A stretch of 46,785 bases of DNA from CAYXUG01 sp964468655 (lineage in GTDB: Bacteria > Fidelibacterota > Marinisomatia > Marinisomatales > CAYXUG01), in assembly GCA_964468655.1 (NCBI GenBank), contig CAYXUG010000009.1, positions 1 through 46,785 on the forward strand. The letters run 5' to 3'. Every line of letters begins with the position of its first letter. The stretch's first letter is position 1. This document shows positions 7,903-15,307 of this stretch, piece by piece. A program made the translations under genes and the position numbers. Below the pieces are notes generated by a model. The model was not told the DNA's origin. It did no database searches and worked only from the letters and a program-made list of their open reading frames with translations.

Positions 7903-8215
7903 AGTTTGGTGGATTAATTATGATCCGTCTATTGAGGGTGAAATCAGGAAAAAAAGACCGGCTGTAATTATCAGTAATGATGCATCAAACAAATATCTAA
8001 ATCGCATTCAAGTCATACCCCTTACAAGCAATACAGAAAAACTTTATCCCAGTGAATCCTTTATCAATTTGAACGGTAAAAAAGGAAAAGCAATGGCTGA
8101 CCAACTAACCACCGTCAGCAAATTACGAGTGCTTGATAAAGCTGGAGAACTTACATCAGAAGAAATGGTCGATATCAATAAAACTATAAAAACTCAATTA
8201 GGAATTAATACCTAA
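7889..8215 (+). CDS. mazF: MazF/PemK-type endoribonuclease toxin
   Basis: Sequence-specific mRNA interferase of the MazF/PemK family, 108 residues. The N-terminal KRGEVWWINYDPSIEGE and RPAVIISND motifs and the VIPLTSN and KAMADQLTTVSK blocks are diagnostic; the arginine in the KKRP segment and the threonine of PLTSN lie where the family's active site sits. The ATG at 7889 is chosen over the TTG at 7874 because GAGGA (7876-7880) stands eight bases before it and the protein then begins at the canonical MKRGEVWW. It overlaps the antitoxin by 14 bases. The cleavage sequence cannot be predicted. Confidence 0.93.
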   Translation: MKRGEVWWINYDPSIEGEIRKKRPAVIISNDASNKYLNRIQVIPLTSNTEKLYPSESFINLNGKKGKAMADQLTTVSKLRVLDKAGELTSEEMVDINKTIKTQLGINT

Positions 8216-8242
8216 GAATTAAATTAAGTCTGTAGTAGAATT

Positions 8243-8632
8243 ATGAAAAAGTTGTTATTAATACTTGTTTTTCTTTTTTCAGCCCAAACCTTTGCCCAGT
8301 CCACGGTTTTGGAAGAAATGGGATATGTCCTTGCAATGGAAATTGTGTTTGGCGGAATGAGCTACCTTGCAACCCAGGAGCAGTGGTATGGCCCGGCAAT
8401 CACAGGCGGCTTTGACCTTTTTATGGGATTAGCCGGGTTAGAAAATGCAGGCATTAAAGAATCAGGAACCCAATCGGTTGGTCATTATTTGATTTCGGCA
8501 GGTTTTGTAGCAAAATCCATCTATAATTTTAAGTTCAGTAAAAAGCACAGTAAAAAATTCCGGTTTTGGGCAAATTTTATCGGATACAATGTATTGGTCT
8601 TTTCGGGATATTATCTTGATACTTTAAATTAA
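8243..8632 (+). CDS. Small exported hypothetical protein
   Basis: I do not recognise this 129-residue protein. It starts with a clear signal peptide (MKKLLLILVFLFSAQTFAQ, likely cut after AQ) and continues with two or three moderately hydrophobic glycine-rich segments (MEIVFGGMSYLA, GGFDLFMGLAGL, FWANFIGYNVLVFSGYYL), so it may be an inner-membrane or envelope protein. It follows the toxin gene by 27 bases on the same strand; no good ribosome-binding site is visible. Nothing links it functionally to the toxin-antitoxin pair. Confidence 0.7.
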   Translation: MKKLLLILVFLFSAQTFAQSTVLEEMGYVLAMEIVFGGMSYLATQEQWYGPAITGGFDLFMGLAGLENAGIKESGTQSVGHYLISAGFVAKSIYNFKFSKKHSKKFRFWANFIGYNVLVFSGYYLDTLN

Positions 8633-8693
8633 TGTTCGCTACTGTGATCATTAAAATACTACCTTAATGCACAAAAAATAGGGAGACAAAAAT

Positions 8694-9065
8694 ATGGAAA
8701 TTATGAATTTACCTTTCATTTTCAGGGCACAAGCCATACTTAATGCCATCAATGGAGTGATTTTCTGGCTGGCCTCCCCTACAATGCTCGAAATGACAAA
8801 CATGACAGCAACATCCAATTTGGTGACCATGACGCAGGCATTTGCAACTATGTTTATTGTGTTAGCTATTGTCGGGTGGCAGTTACCGGATTGGGCTGGT
8901 GATAAATTAACCAGCGCAGCAAGAACCTTTATCGTTGTAAACCTGATTTGGTCAGCAGCACTTGTCTATCATTTTTTAACCGGCGCTACATCTGGAAGCA
9001 CACCAGTTGTTAGTATAGCCGTCAATCTTATATTTGCATCACTTTATTATGTAAAATCCCGCTAA
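8694..9065 (+). CDS. Small four-helix membrane protein, unknown function
   Basis: A 123-residue protein with four predicted membrane spans: FRAQAILNAINGVIFWL, TQAFATMFIVLAIVGW, TFIVVNLIWSAALVYHFL and VVSIAVNLIFASLYYV. A GGGAG ribosome-binding site lies about ten bases before the ATG. The pattern resembles small DUF-type membrane proteins annotated as hypothetical in marine bacteria; I cannot assign a family. It converges with the dehydrogenase gene at 9086, with only 20 bases between the stops. Confidence 0.75.
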   Translation: MEIMNLPFIFRAQAILNAINGVIFWLASPTMLEMTNMTATSNLVTMTQAFATMFIVLAIVGWQLPDWAGDKLTSAARTFIVVNLIWSAALVYHFLTGATSGSTPVVSIAVNLIFASLYYVKSR

Positions 9066-9085
9066 AATGTTTAGGAAAAATGATG

Positions 9086-10120
9086 TTAAGAAAAATCATT
9101 CACAAGCACCACTTTCCCAAACTGCTTCCTGTTTTCAATATATTCGTGTGCGTCCTGCACATGTGACATTAAAAAAGTTCGATCAACTATAGGTTTTATT
9201 TTCCCATCTTCCAACCAGCTAACAACTTCACAAAAACCGGTAGCATCCCCCATGCTTGAGCCGAGAATGGACTGCTGTTTCATAAATAGGTGACGAAGGT
9301 CGATCTTTACAGTCGGTCCTGTGGTAGCGCCGCAGGTAACGATTCTGCCTCCTCTCCCAAGTGATTTAAGACTGGATTCCCAGGTTGATTCGCCCACATG
9401 CTCAACAACCACATCAACTCCCTTCCCTCCTGTTATCTCTTTCACTTTATCATGAATAATCTCCTTCGAGTGGTTTATAGTGAAGTCAGCGTTTAATTCC
9501 TTTGCTAGTTTTAGTTTTTCTTCACTGCCTGCGGTTGCAATAACGGTACATCCTTTCAATTTGGCTATTTGTATTGCTGCGGACCCAATTCCCGATCCTG
9601 CGCCCAAAATCAAAATAGTTTCATCTTTCTCAATTTTAGCTCTGCGAATAAGCATGCCGTAGGCCGTCAAAAAAACAAGTGGAAATGCCGCGGCCTCTTC
9701 AAAGGAGATTTCCGATGGTTTTTTTACAATTTGACTTGGATTTAACACCATCAATTCACAATGGGTGCCATTTTCTGTTTCACCTAAAATTCCGTAATTG
9801 AGGCAGTAATTTTCCTTACTCTCCAAACAGAATCTACAATCACTGCAGTAGGTTCCCGGCTGAATCATCACATCATCCCCTGCCGACCAACCATTCACCT
9901 CACTCCCGACGTCCACAATTACACCGCTTCCGTCACTGCCGGGAATGTGAGGAAGCACCAAGTTTGGAAAAACACCAATTCTCACCCAGATATCAAGATG
10001 GTTTATTGAAGCGGCTTTAATTTGGAGCAAAACTTTATGTGGAGAACATTGCGGATCGGAAACATCTTCCCAACTCAAAGATTCAAGTCCGCCAAATTTG
10101 TGGATTTGGACAGCTTTCAT
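9086..10120 (-). CDS. Zinc-type medium-chain alcohol dehydrogenase / quinone reductase family oxidoreductase
   Basis: NAD(P)-dependent MDR-superfamily oxidoreductase of 344 residues. The N-terminal GroES-like catalytic domain includes HIPGSDGSGVIVDVGSEV (near residue 58) and four closely spaced cysteines, CSDCRFC plus a C eight residues on, that bind the structural zinc. The Rossmann domain has ILGAGSGIGSAAIQIAK (near residue 171). The catalytic zinc cysteine that usually sits near residue 40 is replaced (SINHLDIWVR, as in quinone-reductase-like members), so it may be an enoyl/quinone reductase-like enzyme keeping a structural zinc. Substrate is unknown. It lies downstream of doxX on the minus strand, 18 bases away, and may belong to that operon. 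Confidence 0.88.
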   Translation of the reverse strand: MKAVQIHKFGGLESLSWEDVSDPQCSPHKVLLQIKAASINHLDIWVRIGVFPNLVLPHIPGSDGSGVIVDVGSEVNGWSAGDDVMIQPGTYCSDCRFCLESKENYCLNYGILGETENGTHCELMVLNPSQIVKKPSEISFEEAAAFPLVFLTAYGMLIRRAKIEKDETILILGAGSGIGSAAIQIAKLKGCTVIATAGSEEKLKLAKELNADFTINHSKEIIHDKVKEITGGKGVDVVVEHVGESTWESSLKSLGRGGRIVTCGATTGPTVKIDLRHLFMKQQSILGSSMGDATGFCEVVSWLEDGKIKPIVDRTFLMSHVQDAHEYIENRKQFGKVVLVNDFS

Positions 10121-10138
10121 TTTAGAAATGTGATTGTA

Positions 10139-10558
10139 TTAGTCTGTGGAGAAAAACTTATTATCCAAACTAAACTTCCCCGGACCGGCAAAAAATAAGG
10201 TGAGGTAAATCAGTCCGTAAGCCATGGCAAGTTCCGGTGAACCTATTCCTGATGTTATATGAAACAATACACCAACAGCCATGGTACAAAACAGGAAAAA
10301 TGCGGCGGGTTGAAAAAATAGCCCCAATAGAATCAATATGGATCCCACGGATTCGGAAAACGCAGCCATAAATCCGAAAAAGGCAGGAAAAATATCTATT
10401 CCTAAAGACCCCATTCCTGTCTGCCCTACACCTGCCCATTTTTCCGGTCCACCTATGATTTTATCAAATCCATGATTCAGGAACAACATTGAACCAACAC
10501 CGATTCGCAATATTAAAAGTCCAATATCCGGGAATCTTTGAAACAAGAGTTTATTCAT
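10139..10558 (-). CDS. DoxX family membrane protein
   Basis: This 139-residue protein has the four-span DoxX layout: LLILRIGVGSMLFLNHG first, then FFGFMAAFSESVGSILILLG, a third span around AAFFLFCTMAVGVLFH and a last around LAMAYGLIYLTLFFAGPG. DoxX-like proteins are inner-membrane proteins linked to respiration or redox stress, mostly without a known reaction. The frame is open 35 codons further upstream, but the ATG at 10558 is chosen because it begins at the family start and because the upstream part is occupied by a separate small gene (10551-10727) whose end overlaps this ATG by eight bases. Confidence 0.88.
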   Translation of the reverse strand: MNKLLFQRFPDIGLLILRIGVGSMLFLNHGFDKIIGGPEKWAGVGQTGMGSLGIDIFPAFFGFMAAFSESVGSILILLGLFFQPAAFFLFCTMAVGVLFHITSGIGSPELAMAYGLIYLTLFFAGPGKFSLDNKFFSTD

Positions 10559-10727
10559 TGTTATCAATATCTTCGAAGTCAGCTTCTTGAATATCTTCTT
10601 CCTTGTAGTGGATAAAATCTTTCCCTGTGTGCTTTTTTGATCTTGTTCCACCCAATGCATCAAATTGGGGTTTCAGAAACCTGTAAAGGAAATATCCTAT
10701 TCCCAAAGCTATGAGATATTTAATCAT
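10551..10727 (-). CDS. 58-residue single-span membrane protein (DUF4834-like)
   Basis: Translating the minus strand between the kinase and doxX gives an intact 58-residue protein that begins MIKYLIALGIGYFLYRFLKP, one membrane helix, and ends in an acidic cytosolic tail with HYKEEDIQEADFEDIDNNE. The layout, one hydrophobic helix followed by a charged tail with a Y-E-E core, resembles the DUF4834 family of Bacteroidetes. Its ATG overlaps the kinase stop by eight bases and its stop overlaps the doxX ATG by eight bases. These two symmetrical junctions are strong support for a real, translationally coupled gene, which a length cut-off would miss. Confidence 0.75.
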   Translation of the reverse strand: MIKYLIALGIGYFLYRFLKPQFDALGGTRSKKHTGKDFIHYKEEDIQEADFEDIDNNE

Positions 10728-11367
10728 TAAAACTGGTAGCAGGATTAAAGAATTTTGTTCCGCTCACAGGTTGGCGGATATAGTTTAGAACTTCCTGTAA
10801 ATCGTTGGTATTACTAACAAAATCAATATCATTTGTATTGATGATTAAAAGAGGACTTTCCTGATACCGGAAAAAATATTCATTATACACCTGATTCAAT
10901 GCATCAATGTAATCTCGGGATATATTCCGCTCGTAATCCCTGTTTCTTGAATTTATCCTACCCATAAGTTTATTTGTATCCGCCTGAAGATAAATGACCA
11001 AATCAGGCGGTATTACATTCTTTTCAAGCATATTTGCAACCGTGTCATAGAGAGCAAGTTCCTTGTCATTTAAATTTAAGGAAGCGAATAAACGGTCTTT
11101 TACAAACATGTAATCAGAAATTAACAGATTGGAGAACATATCCGTTTGCCGTATTTCCAACTGCTGGCGGTATCTGCTCAAGAGGAAAAATAACTGAGTT
11201 TGAAATGCATATCTTTCGGGTTCATCATAAAAATCTGATAAAAAGGGGTTTTCATCAAATTTTTCAAGGACCGGCGTTGCATTTAAATCATTTGAGATTA
11301 GTTTAACCAAACTGGTTTTCCCGACTCCAATCACACCTTCAATTGCAACAAAATATAAATGCTTCAT
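10720..11367 (-). CDS. Deoxynucleoside kinase
   Basis: ATP-dependent kinase that phosphorylates deoxynucleosides for salvage, 215 residues of the dNK/thymidine-kinase-2-like family. The P-loop reads GVIGVGKTSL (residues ~10-19); SDYMFVKDRLFA supplies the DR-type substrate motif and RINSRNRDYERNIS the lid arginines. Purine- versus pyrimidine-specificity is not decided by the sequence; relatives in the FCB group are usually called deoxyadenosine/deoxyguanosine kinase. Its ATG overlaps the folK stop by four bases, and this dNK-folK pairing is familiar in Bacteroidetes, where the two are sometimes fused. Confidence 0.92.
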   Translation of the reverse strand: MKHLYFVAIEGVIGVGKTSLVKLISNDLNATPVLEKFDENPFLSDFYDEPERYAFQTQLFFLLSRYRQQLEIRQTDMFSNLLISDYMFVKDRLFASLNLNDKELALYDTVANMLEKNVIPPDLVIYLQADTNKLMGRINSRNRDYERNISRDYIDALNQVYNEYFFRYQESPLLIINTNDIDFVSNTNDLQEVLNYIRQPVSGTKFFNPATSFND

Positions 11368-11876
11368 GCAGTTAAAACTTCCGAATATTGAGATACTACC
11401 GAGAAATCATTGCATTTTTCCAATACTTCTTTCATGTTTAATTGGGTCATCGGACAAACAAATTCTGGTGCTATTTCGCATATTGGGTTCAATACAAATT
11501 TTCTTTCATGATAGTGCAGATGGGGCACCGTTAAATTATTTTTATTTACAATCATTCGGTTAAAAAATAAAATATCAATGTCAATCATCCTTGGTTTGTT
11601 TTTATGGCCTGTTCGAATCCTCCCAAGTTTAGTTTCAATTCCAAGGCAAACGCCCAACAAATCATCGGGTACATAATCCGTTTCAATTTCGGAAACACAG
11701 TTCAGAAAATCCGGCTGATCTTTCATGTACATTGGTTCAGTCTCATAAATACCGGATGATGAAACAATTTTTATCTGCGGATCAACTTCCAGTAATGCAA
11801 GTGCTTTTTGAAGATTGCTAAACCGATCACCCAAATTTGATCCAAGCCCAATGAATATTTTATTGTATTTCAGCAT
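11364..11876 (-). CDS. folK: 2-amino-4-hydroxy-6-hydroxymethyldihydropteridine pyrophosphokinase
   Basis: Folate-pathway enzyme that transfers pyrophosphate from ATP to 6-hydroxymethyl-7,8-dihydropterin. The 170-residue sequence has the HPPK signatures: FIGLGSNLGDR at the N-terminus, the SSGIYETEPM strand, the LNCVSEIET region, and RIRTGHKNKPRMIDIDILFF with the magnesium-binding aspartates, followed by VPHLHYHERKFVL. It starts two bases after the folB stop and overlaps the kinase gene by four, so folB, folK and the kinase form one translationally coupled unit. Confidence 0.96.
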   Translation of the reverse strand: MLKYNKIFIGLGSNLGDRFSNLQKALALLEVDPQIKIVSSSGIYETEPMYMKDQPDFLNCVSEIETDYVPDDLLGVCLGIETKLGRIRTGHKNKPRMIDIDILFFNRMIVNKNNLTVPHLHYHERKFVLNPICEIAPEFVCPMTQLNMKEVLEKCNDFSVVSQYSEVLTA

Positions 11877-11878
11877 TC

Positions 11879-12235
11879 TTAGCGGCTTTTTTCCACTTCT
11901 ACTTCTACACTTCCCAAAACACCCTTGACAGGGGCGTGAGGTTTTCTCACTTTGACCACAACCTTGTCAGCGGGATAGTCATTCAAGACTGTTTCAGCGA
12001 TGTGACCAGCTAGTGCTTCAAGCAAATAATACTTTTTCTCGGTCAAACAATCATGAACGGTTTGGTACACTTCAGCATAATCAATTGTGTCCGAAAGACT
12101 GTCAGAGTCGGTTGCATTGTCTATGGACATTTTTAATTCAAGGTCAACTTCAAACATTCCACCTCTGGATTGCTCGGATTCGTCTACTCCGTGGTAGCCG
12201 TAAAAAAGCATTTTATTTAATCGAATTATTCCCAT
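11879..12235 (-). CDS. folB: Dihydroneopterin aldolase
   Basis: Second-to-last pterin step before FolK: FolB cleaves 7,8-dihydroneopterin to 6-hydroxymethyl-dihydropterin and glycolaldehyde. The 118-residue protein begins MGIIRLNKMLFYGYHGV, the canonical FolB start with the active-site tyrosine region, and contains DTIDYAEVY and the LEALAGHIAE helix, then KVRKPHAPVKGVLGSVEVEV at the end with the catalytic lysine region. The frame is open 17 codons upstream, but that leader has no family similarity, so the ATG at 12235 is preferred. It is the first gene of the folB-folK-kinase unit. Confidence 0.94.
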   Translation of the reverse strand: MGIIRLNKMLFYGYHGVDESEQSRGGMFEVDLELKMSIDNATDSDSLSDTIDYAEVYQTVHDCLTEKKYYLLEALAGHIAETVLNDYPADKVVVKVRKPHAPVKGVLGSVEVEVEKSR

Positions 12236-12310
12236 AGTGACCAAGAGATTGTTAACGAATTTAGGAGTGACACAGTGGAGAGTCAAGAATGATACTTAAT
12301 CTATAAATAA

Positions 12311-12341
12311 AAAAAAGGGCTTTGTTTCCAAAGCCCTTTTT
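12311..12341 (-). terminator. Intrinsic terminator of groES-groEL
   Basis: A perfect 8-bp stem, GGGCTTTG (12317-12324) and CAAAGCCC (12329-12336), is flanked by A and T runs that extend the pairing. Read on the minus strand, the hairpin stands 28 bases after the groEL stop and is followed by a long T tract, the usual form of a rho-independent terminator. The T run on the other side could make it work in both directions. Confidence 0.88.
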
Positions 12342-12368
12342 CAATAACCATCATGGGTTGTTTATTGA

Positions 12369-14000
12369 TTAATACATTCCGCCCATATCACCGCCGCCAG
12401 GAGGCATTGGCATGGGTGGGTCCTTTTCAGGGATTTCTGTAACAACTGCTTCAGTTGTGAGAAGAAGTCCTGCAATGGATGCTGCATTTTCCATAGCCAC
12501 ACGAGTAACCTTCGTCGGATCAATGATACCAGCTTTGAACATATTTGTATATTCTTCCTTATATGCATCAAAACCAAAATCACCGTTGCTTTCTACCACT
12601 TTTTGTACAACAATGGAAGGTTCATGACCGGCATTGGAGGCAATTTGTCTCAGTGGCTCTTCGAGAGCGCGGAGTACAATATTGACACCAACTTTTTGTT
12701 CATCCGATACCTTAAGTTTGGCTAATTTAGCCAGAGTTCTCAAGATGGCCACTCCGCCACCGGGAATGATGCCTTCTTCAACGGCTGCGCGTGTAGCATG
12801 TAGAGCATCTTCAACTCTTGCCTTTTTCTCTTTCATTTCAACTTCAGTTGCAGCTCCGACATTAAGTACAGCTACTCCACCGGAAAGCTTTGCCAGCCGC
12901 TCCTGGAGTTTTTCTTTGTCGTAGTCAGATGTTGATTTATCAACCTGTACCTTAATTTCGTTGATTCTGGCTTTTATCATATCTTCTTCACCAGCACCAG
13001 AAACGATGATTGTATTATCCTTATCAATTACAATTCGCTTGGCTGTTCCAAGATACGAAAGAGTCGCATTTTCAAGTTTGTATCCCTGCTCTTCAGAAAT
13101 TACAGTACCACCTGTGAGAACTGCGATATCCTGCAGCATCTCTTTTCTTCTGTCACCAAATCCGGGAGCTTTCACTGCACAGATCTTAAGAGTACCTCTC
13201 AGTTTGTTGACTACGAGAGTAGCAAGTGCTTCGCCTTCAACATCTTCTGAAACGATTAACAGACTTTTTCCTGCCTGCGCTACTTTTTCCAGAACCTGAA
13301 GTAGATCTTTCATATTGCTGATTTTTTTATCATGAATCAGAATATGAGTATCTTCCAATACGGCTTCCATAGCTTCAGAATCAGTCACGAAATACGGTGA
13401 AAGATAACCGCGGTCGAACTGCATACCTTCAACAACTTCCAGTGATGTTTCAGTCGTCTTAGCTTCTTCAACCGTAATAACACCATCTTTCCCAACCTTT
13501 TCCATGGCATCTGCAATTAAATTGCCGATACTTGGATCGTTATTGGCTGAAATAGAAGCAACCTGTGAAATTTCGTCTTTACCGGGAAGTGTTTTACTTT
13601 GTTCTTTTAATCCACCAACAACAGCAACTACCGCTGCATCAATTCCACGTTTAAGTTCCATGGGACTTGCACCGGCAGCTACATTCTTTAATCCCTCACG
13701 GACAATGGATTGAGCGATAATTGTAGCTGTCGTTGTACCATCACCAGCAACATCGGATGTTTTGGATGCTACTTCACGAACCATCTGAGCGCCGATGTTT
13801 TCCATTTTATCTTCAAGTTCGATTTCCTTAGCTACCGTAACGCCATCCTTTGTTAAGGTTGGTGAACCGAATTTCTTTTCGATCACAACATTCCTTCCAC
13901 GGGGACCAAGTGTTACTTTCACTGCATTTGCGAGTTTATCCACGCCTGCCATTAAGGCATTTCTGGCGTTGGAATTAAACTCTATTTTTTTTGCTGACAT
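12369..14000 (-). CDS. groL: Chaperonin GroEL (Hsp60)
   Basis: Cytosolic 14-mer chaperonin that folds proteins inside its cage with GroES and ATP. The 543-residue length is typical. Visible marks are VTLGPRGRNVVIEKKFG and TKDGVTVAKEI near the N-terminus, the ATP-site GDGTTTATI (residues ~86-94), the GGVAVLNVGAATE-type equatorial block near 405-420, VEEGIIPGGGVA near 410-425, and the methionine/glycine-rich tail ending GGGDMGGMY. It follows groES by 24 bases and shares its CIRCE-controlled promoter. Confidence 0.99.
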   Translation of the reverse strand: MSAKKIEFNSNARNALMAGVDKLANAVKVTLGPRGRNVVIEKKFGSPTLTKDGVTVAKEIELEDKMENIGAQMVREVASKTSDVAGDGTTTATIIAQSIVREGLKNVAAGASPMELKRGIDAAVVAVVGGLKEQSKTLPGKDEISQVASISANNDPSIGNLIADAMEKVGKDGVITVEEAKTTETSLEVVEGMQFDRGYLSPYFVTDSEAMEAVLEDTHILIHDKKISNMKDLLQVLEKVAQAGKSLLIVSEDVEGEALATLVVNKLRGTLKICAVKAPGFGDRRKEMLQDIAVLTGGTVISEEQGYKLENATLSYLGTAKRIVIDKDNTIIVSGAGEEDMIKARINEIKVQVDKSTSDYDKEKLQERLAKLSGGVAVLNVGAATEVEMKEKKARVEDALHATRAAVEEGIIPGGGVAILRTLAKLAKLKVSDEQKVGVNIVLRALEEPLRQIASNAGHEPSIVVQKVVESNGDFGFDAYKEEYTNMFKAGIIDPTKVTRVAMENAASIAGLLLTTEAVVTEIPEKDPPMPMPPGGGDMGGMY

Positions 14001-14024
14001 TTTATTTTCTCCTATTCATTTATT

Positions 14025-14318
14025 TTATAGCGTTGCAAGAATATCGCCTTCCTTCATGAAAACATATTCACTTCCACCTATTGTGATTTCTGTACCGGAA
14101 TATTTTCCGTAGAGTACCTTATCACCTTTTTTTAGATTCATTTTAATCATGGCTCCTGCGTCGCTGGTTTTTCCCGGGCCAACAGCTTCAATAGTTCCCT
14201 GCTGGGGTTTTTCCTGTGCAGTGTCTGGTAAAATGATACCACCAGAAGAAATATCCTCTGCATCAGCCGGCTTAACCACAACACGATCACCTAATGGGTT
14301 AATATTTTTTAATGCCAT
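14025..14318 (-). CDS. groS: Co-chaperonin GroES (Hsp10)
   Basis: Heptameric lid of the GroEL cage, 97 residues. It starts MALKNINPLGDRVVVKP and includes the mobile loop around DAEDISSGGIILPDTA and the closing GGSEYVFMKEGDILATL; GRYSGTEI-type residues (KYSGTEITIGG) lie in between. A GGAGTAAATAAA ribosome-binding region precedes the ATG. It is the promoter-proximal gene of the heat-shock operon, about 100 bases after the CIRCE operator. Confidence 0.98.
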   Translation of the reverse strand: MALKNINPLGDRVVVKPADAEDISSGGIILPDTAQEKPQQGTIEAVGPGKTSDAGAMIKMNLKKGDKVLYGKYSGTEITIGGSEYVFMKEGDILATL

Positions 14319-14419
14319 TTTATTTACTCCTTTTTTGACGATTTGTTATTGAAAATCATAATACCCGAATATTCGGGGTGCAAAACTAATATGAATAAAA
14401 GAGGGAGTCAATAGAATTA

Positions 14420-14444
14420 TAGCACTCTTATGAATAGAGTGCTA
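14420..14444. promoter_or_regulatory. CIRCE operator (HrcA binding site) of groES-groEL
   Basis: The sequence TAGCACTC (14420-14427), nine bases, then GAGTGCTA (14437-14444) is a perfect match to the CIRCE consensus. HrcA binds this dyad and represses groESL until heat or misfolded protein titrates it. The hrcA gene is not in the window. The site lies about 100 bases before groES on its coding strand. Confidence 0.96.
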
Positions 14445-14445
14445 A

Positions 14446-14451
14446 ATTATA
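14446..14451 (-). promoter_or_regulatory. Candidate -10 box of the groESL promoter
   Basis: On the minus strand a TATAAT (complement of ATTATA at 14446-14451) lies directly before CIRCE, so the dyad would cover the transcription start, the classical CIRCE layout. A clear -35 is not seen. A second candidate lies inside the leader: TTGACT (14406-14411) with TAGTTTTG 20 bases after its TTG, matching the Bacteroidetes-type TAnnTTTG pattern. Confidence 0.45.
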
Positions 14452-14472
14452 TTAAGTTTAAAGTTTTTCTGT

Positions 14473-14916
14473 TTATTTTAAGGAATCAGTACTGCCGAAA
14501 CCGCCATCACCCCGGGAAGTCGCTTCAATTTCATCCACCATCACAAATTCAATGGGTGAACCATCAATGGCTACAAGCTGGAATAATCTATGTCCTTTTA
14601 ATACTTTATACTCAACAGATTTAATATTATCACAACTTGCCATTATTTCACCTCTGTACCCACCATCAATGAGACCAATGGAATTGGACATTCGCAAAGG
14701 TGTTTTGGAAATGGAAGACCGCGGGATGAGGAAATAGGGAACATTTCCTTCAGATTCACAGGAAATCTGGAAATGGATCATTTTGGTTTCGCCCGGTTTA
14801 AAAATAATATCATCTATAACAAATAAATCAAGTCCCGCATCTCCAAGGTGAAAATGACCGTGATTATGATAATATTCTGCTACCGTATCAGAAAACGGAT
14901 TAATCTTAATTAACAT
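14473..14916 (-). CDS. dut: Trimeric dUTPase (dUTP diphosphatase)
   Basis: Hydrolyses dUTP to dUMP and pyrophosphate, keeping uracil out of DNA. The five motifs of the homotrimeric family are visible in 147 residues: GDAGLDLF (motif 1), PRSSISKTPLRMSNSIG (motif 2), IDGGYRGEI (motif 3, with the nucleotide-binding tyrosine), GHRLFQLV (motif 4) and the glycine-rich TSRGDGGFGST tail (motif 5), which closes over the substrate. It diverges in motif 1 neighbours from the short bacterial form but all key residues are there. Its stop lies about 30 bases before the groESL promoter; DUF423 is 11 bases upstream. Confidence 0.93.
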   Translation of the reverse strand: MLIKINPFSDTVAEYYHNHGHFHLGDAGLDLFVIDDIIFKPGETKMIHFQISCESEGNVPYFLIPRSSISKTPLRMSNSIGLIDGGYRGEIMASCDNIKSVEYKVLKGHRLFQLVAIDGSPIEFVMVDEIEATSRGDGGFGSTDSLK

Positions 14917-14927
14917 GAGTTTATATG

Positions 14928-15302
14928 TTAACTGGGCTGCTTAAAAAAGGTAATAGCCAATAGTAGCCACCCAAGTATAAAACAAACTCCTCCAAACGGG
15001 GTAATCATTCCAAAAGATTGAATTCCGGTTAACCTCATTAATACGATACTGCCCGAGAATAAGATGATTCCGAACAAAAACAAAAAGCCGGACCAATTTA
15101 TCAAACTTCCGGATAAATGATTCGCAGCAAGTCCTGTGACAATTAATGCCAAAGAGTGAAACATCTGGTACCGGACTGCTGTATCAAATGAATTTAATTC
15201 ATCAACAGTGATTTTACCCCGGAGAGCATGAGCGCTGTAGGAGCCAAGTATTACTGCCATAAATCCTAAAAACGCTCCAGATGTCATGAAAAGTTTCGAC
15301 AT
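14928..15302 (-). CDS. DUF423 family membrane protein (YgdD-like)
   Basis: A 124-residue inner-membrane protein with four spans and the DUF423 hallmarks: GAFLGFMAVILGSYSAHAL at the start, YQMFHSLALI in the second quarter, FGIILFSGSIVLM and the closing ITPFGGVCFILGWLLL. The family has no established reaction. It begins five bases after the end of the MscS-like gene and precedes dut by 11 bases, so the three are probably one transcript. Confidence 0.92.
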   Translation of the reverse strand: MSKLFMTSGAFLGFMAVILGSYSAHALRGKITVDELNSFDTAVRYQMFHSLALIVTGLAANHLSGSLINWSGFLFLFGIILFSGSIVLMRLTGIQSFGMITPFGGVCFILGWLLLAITFFKQPS

Positions 15303-15307
15303 TATCT

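Noticed and set aside
12634..14112. Several long serine/threonine-rich plus-strand frames opposite groEL
   Set aside because: Antisense frames of a strongly conserved gene with no start signals or domains.
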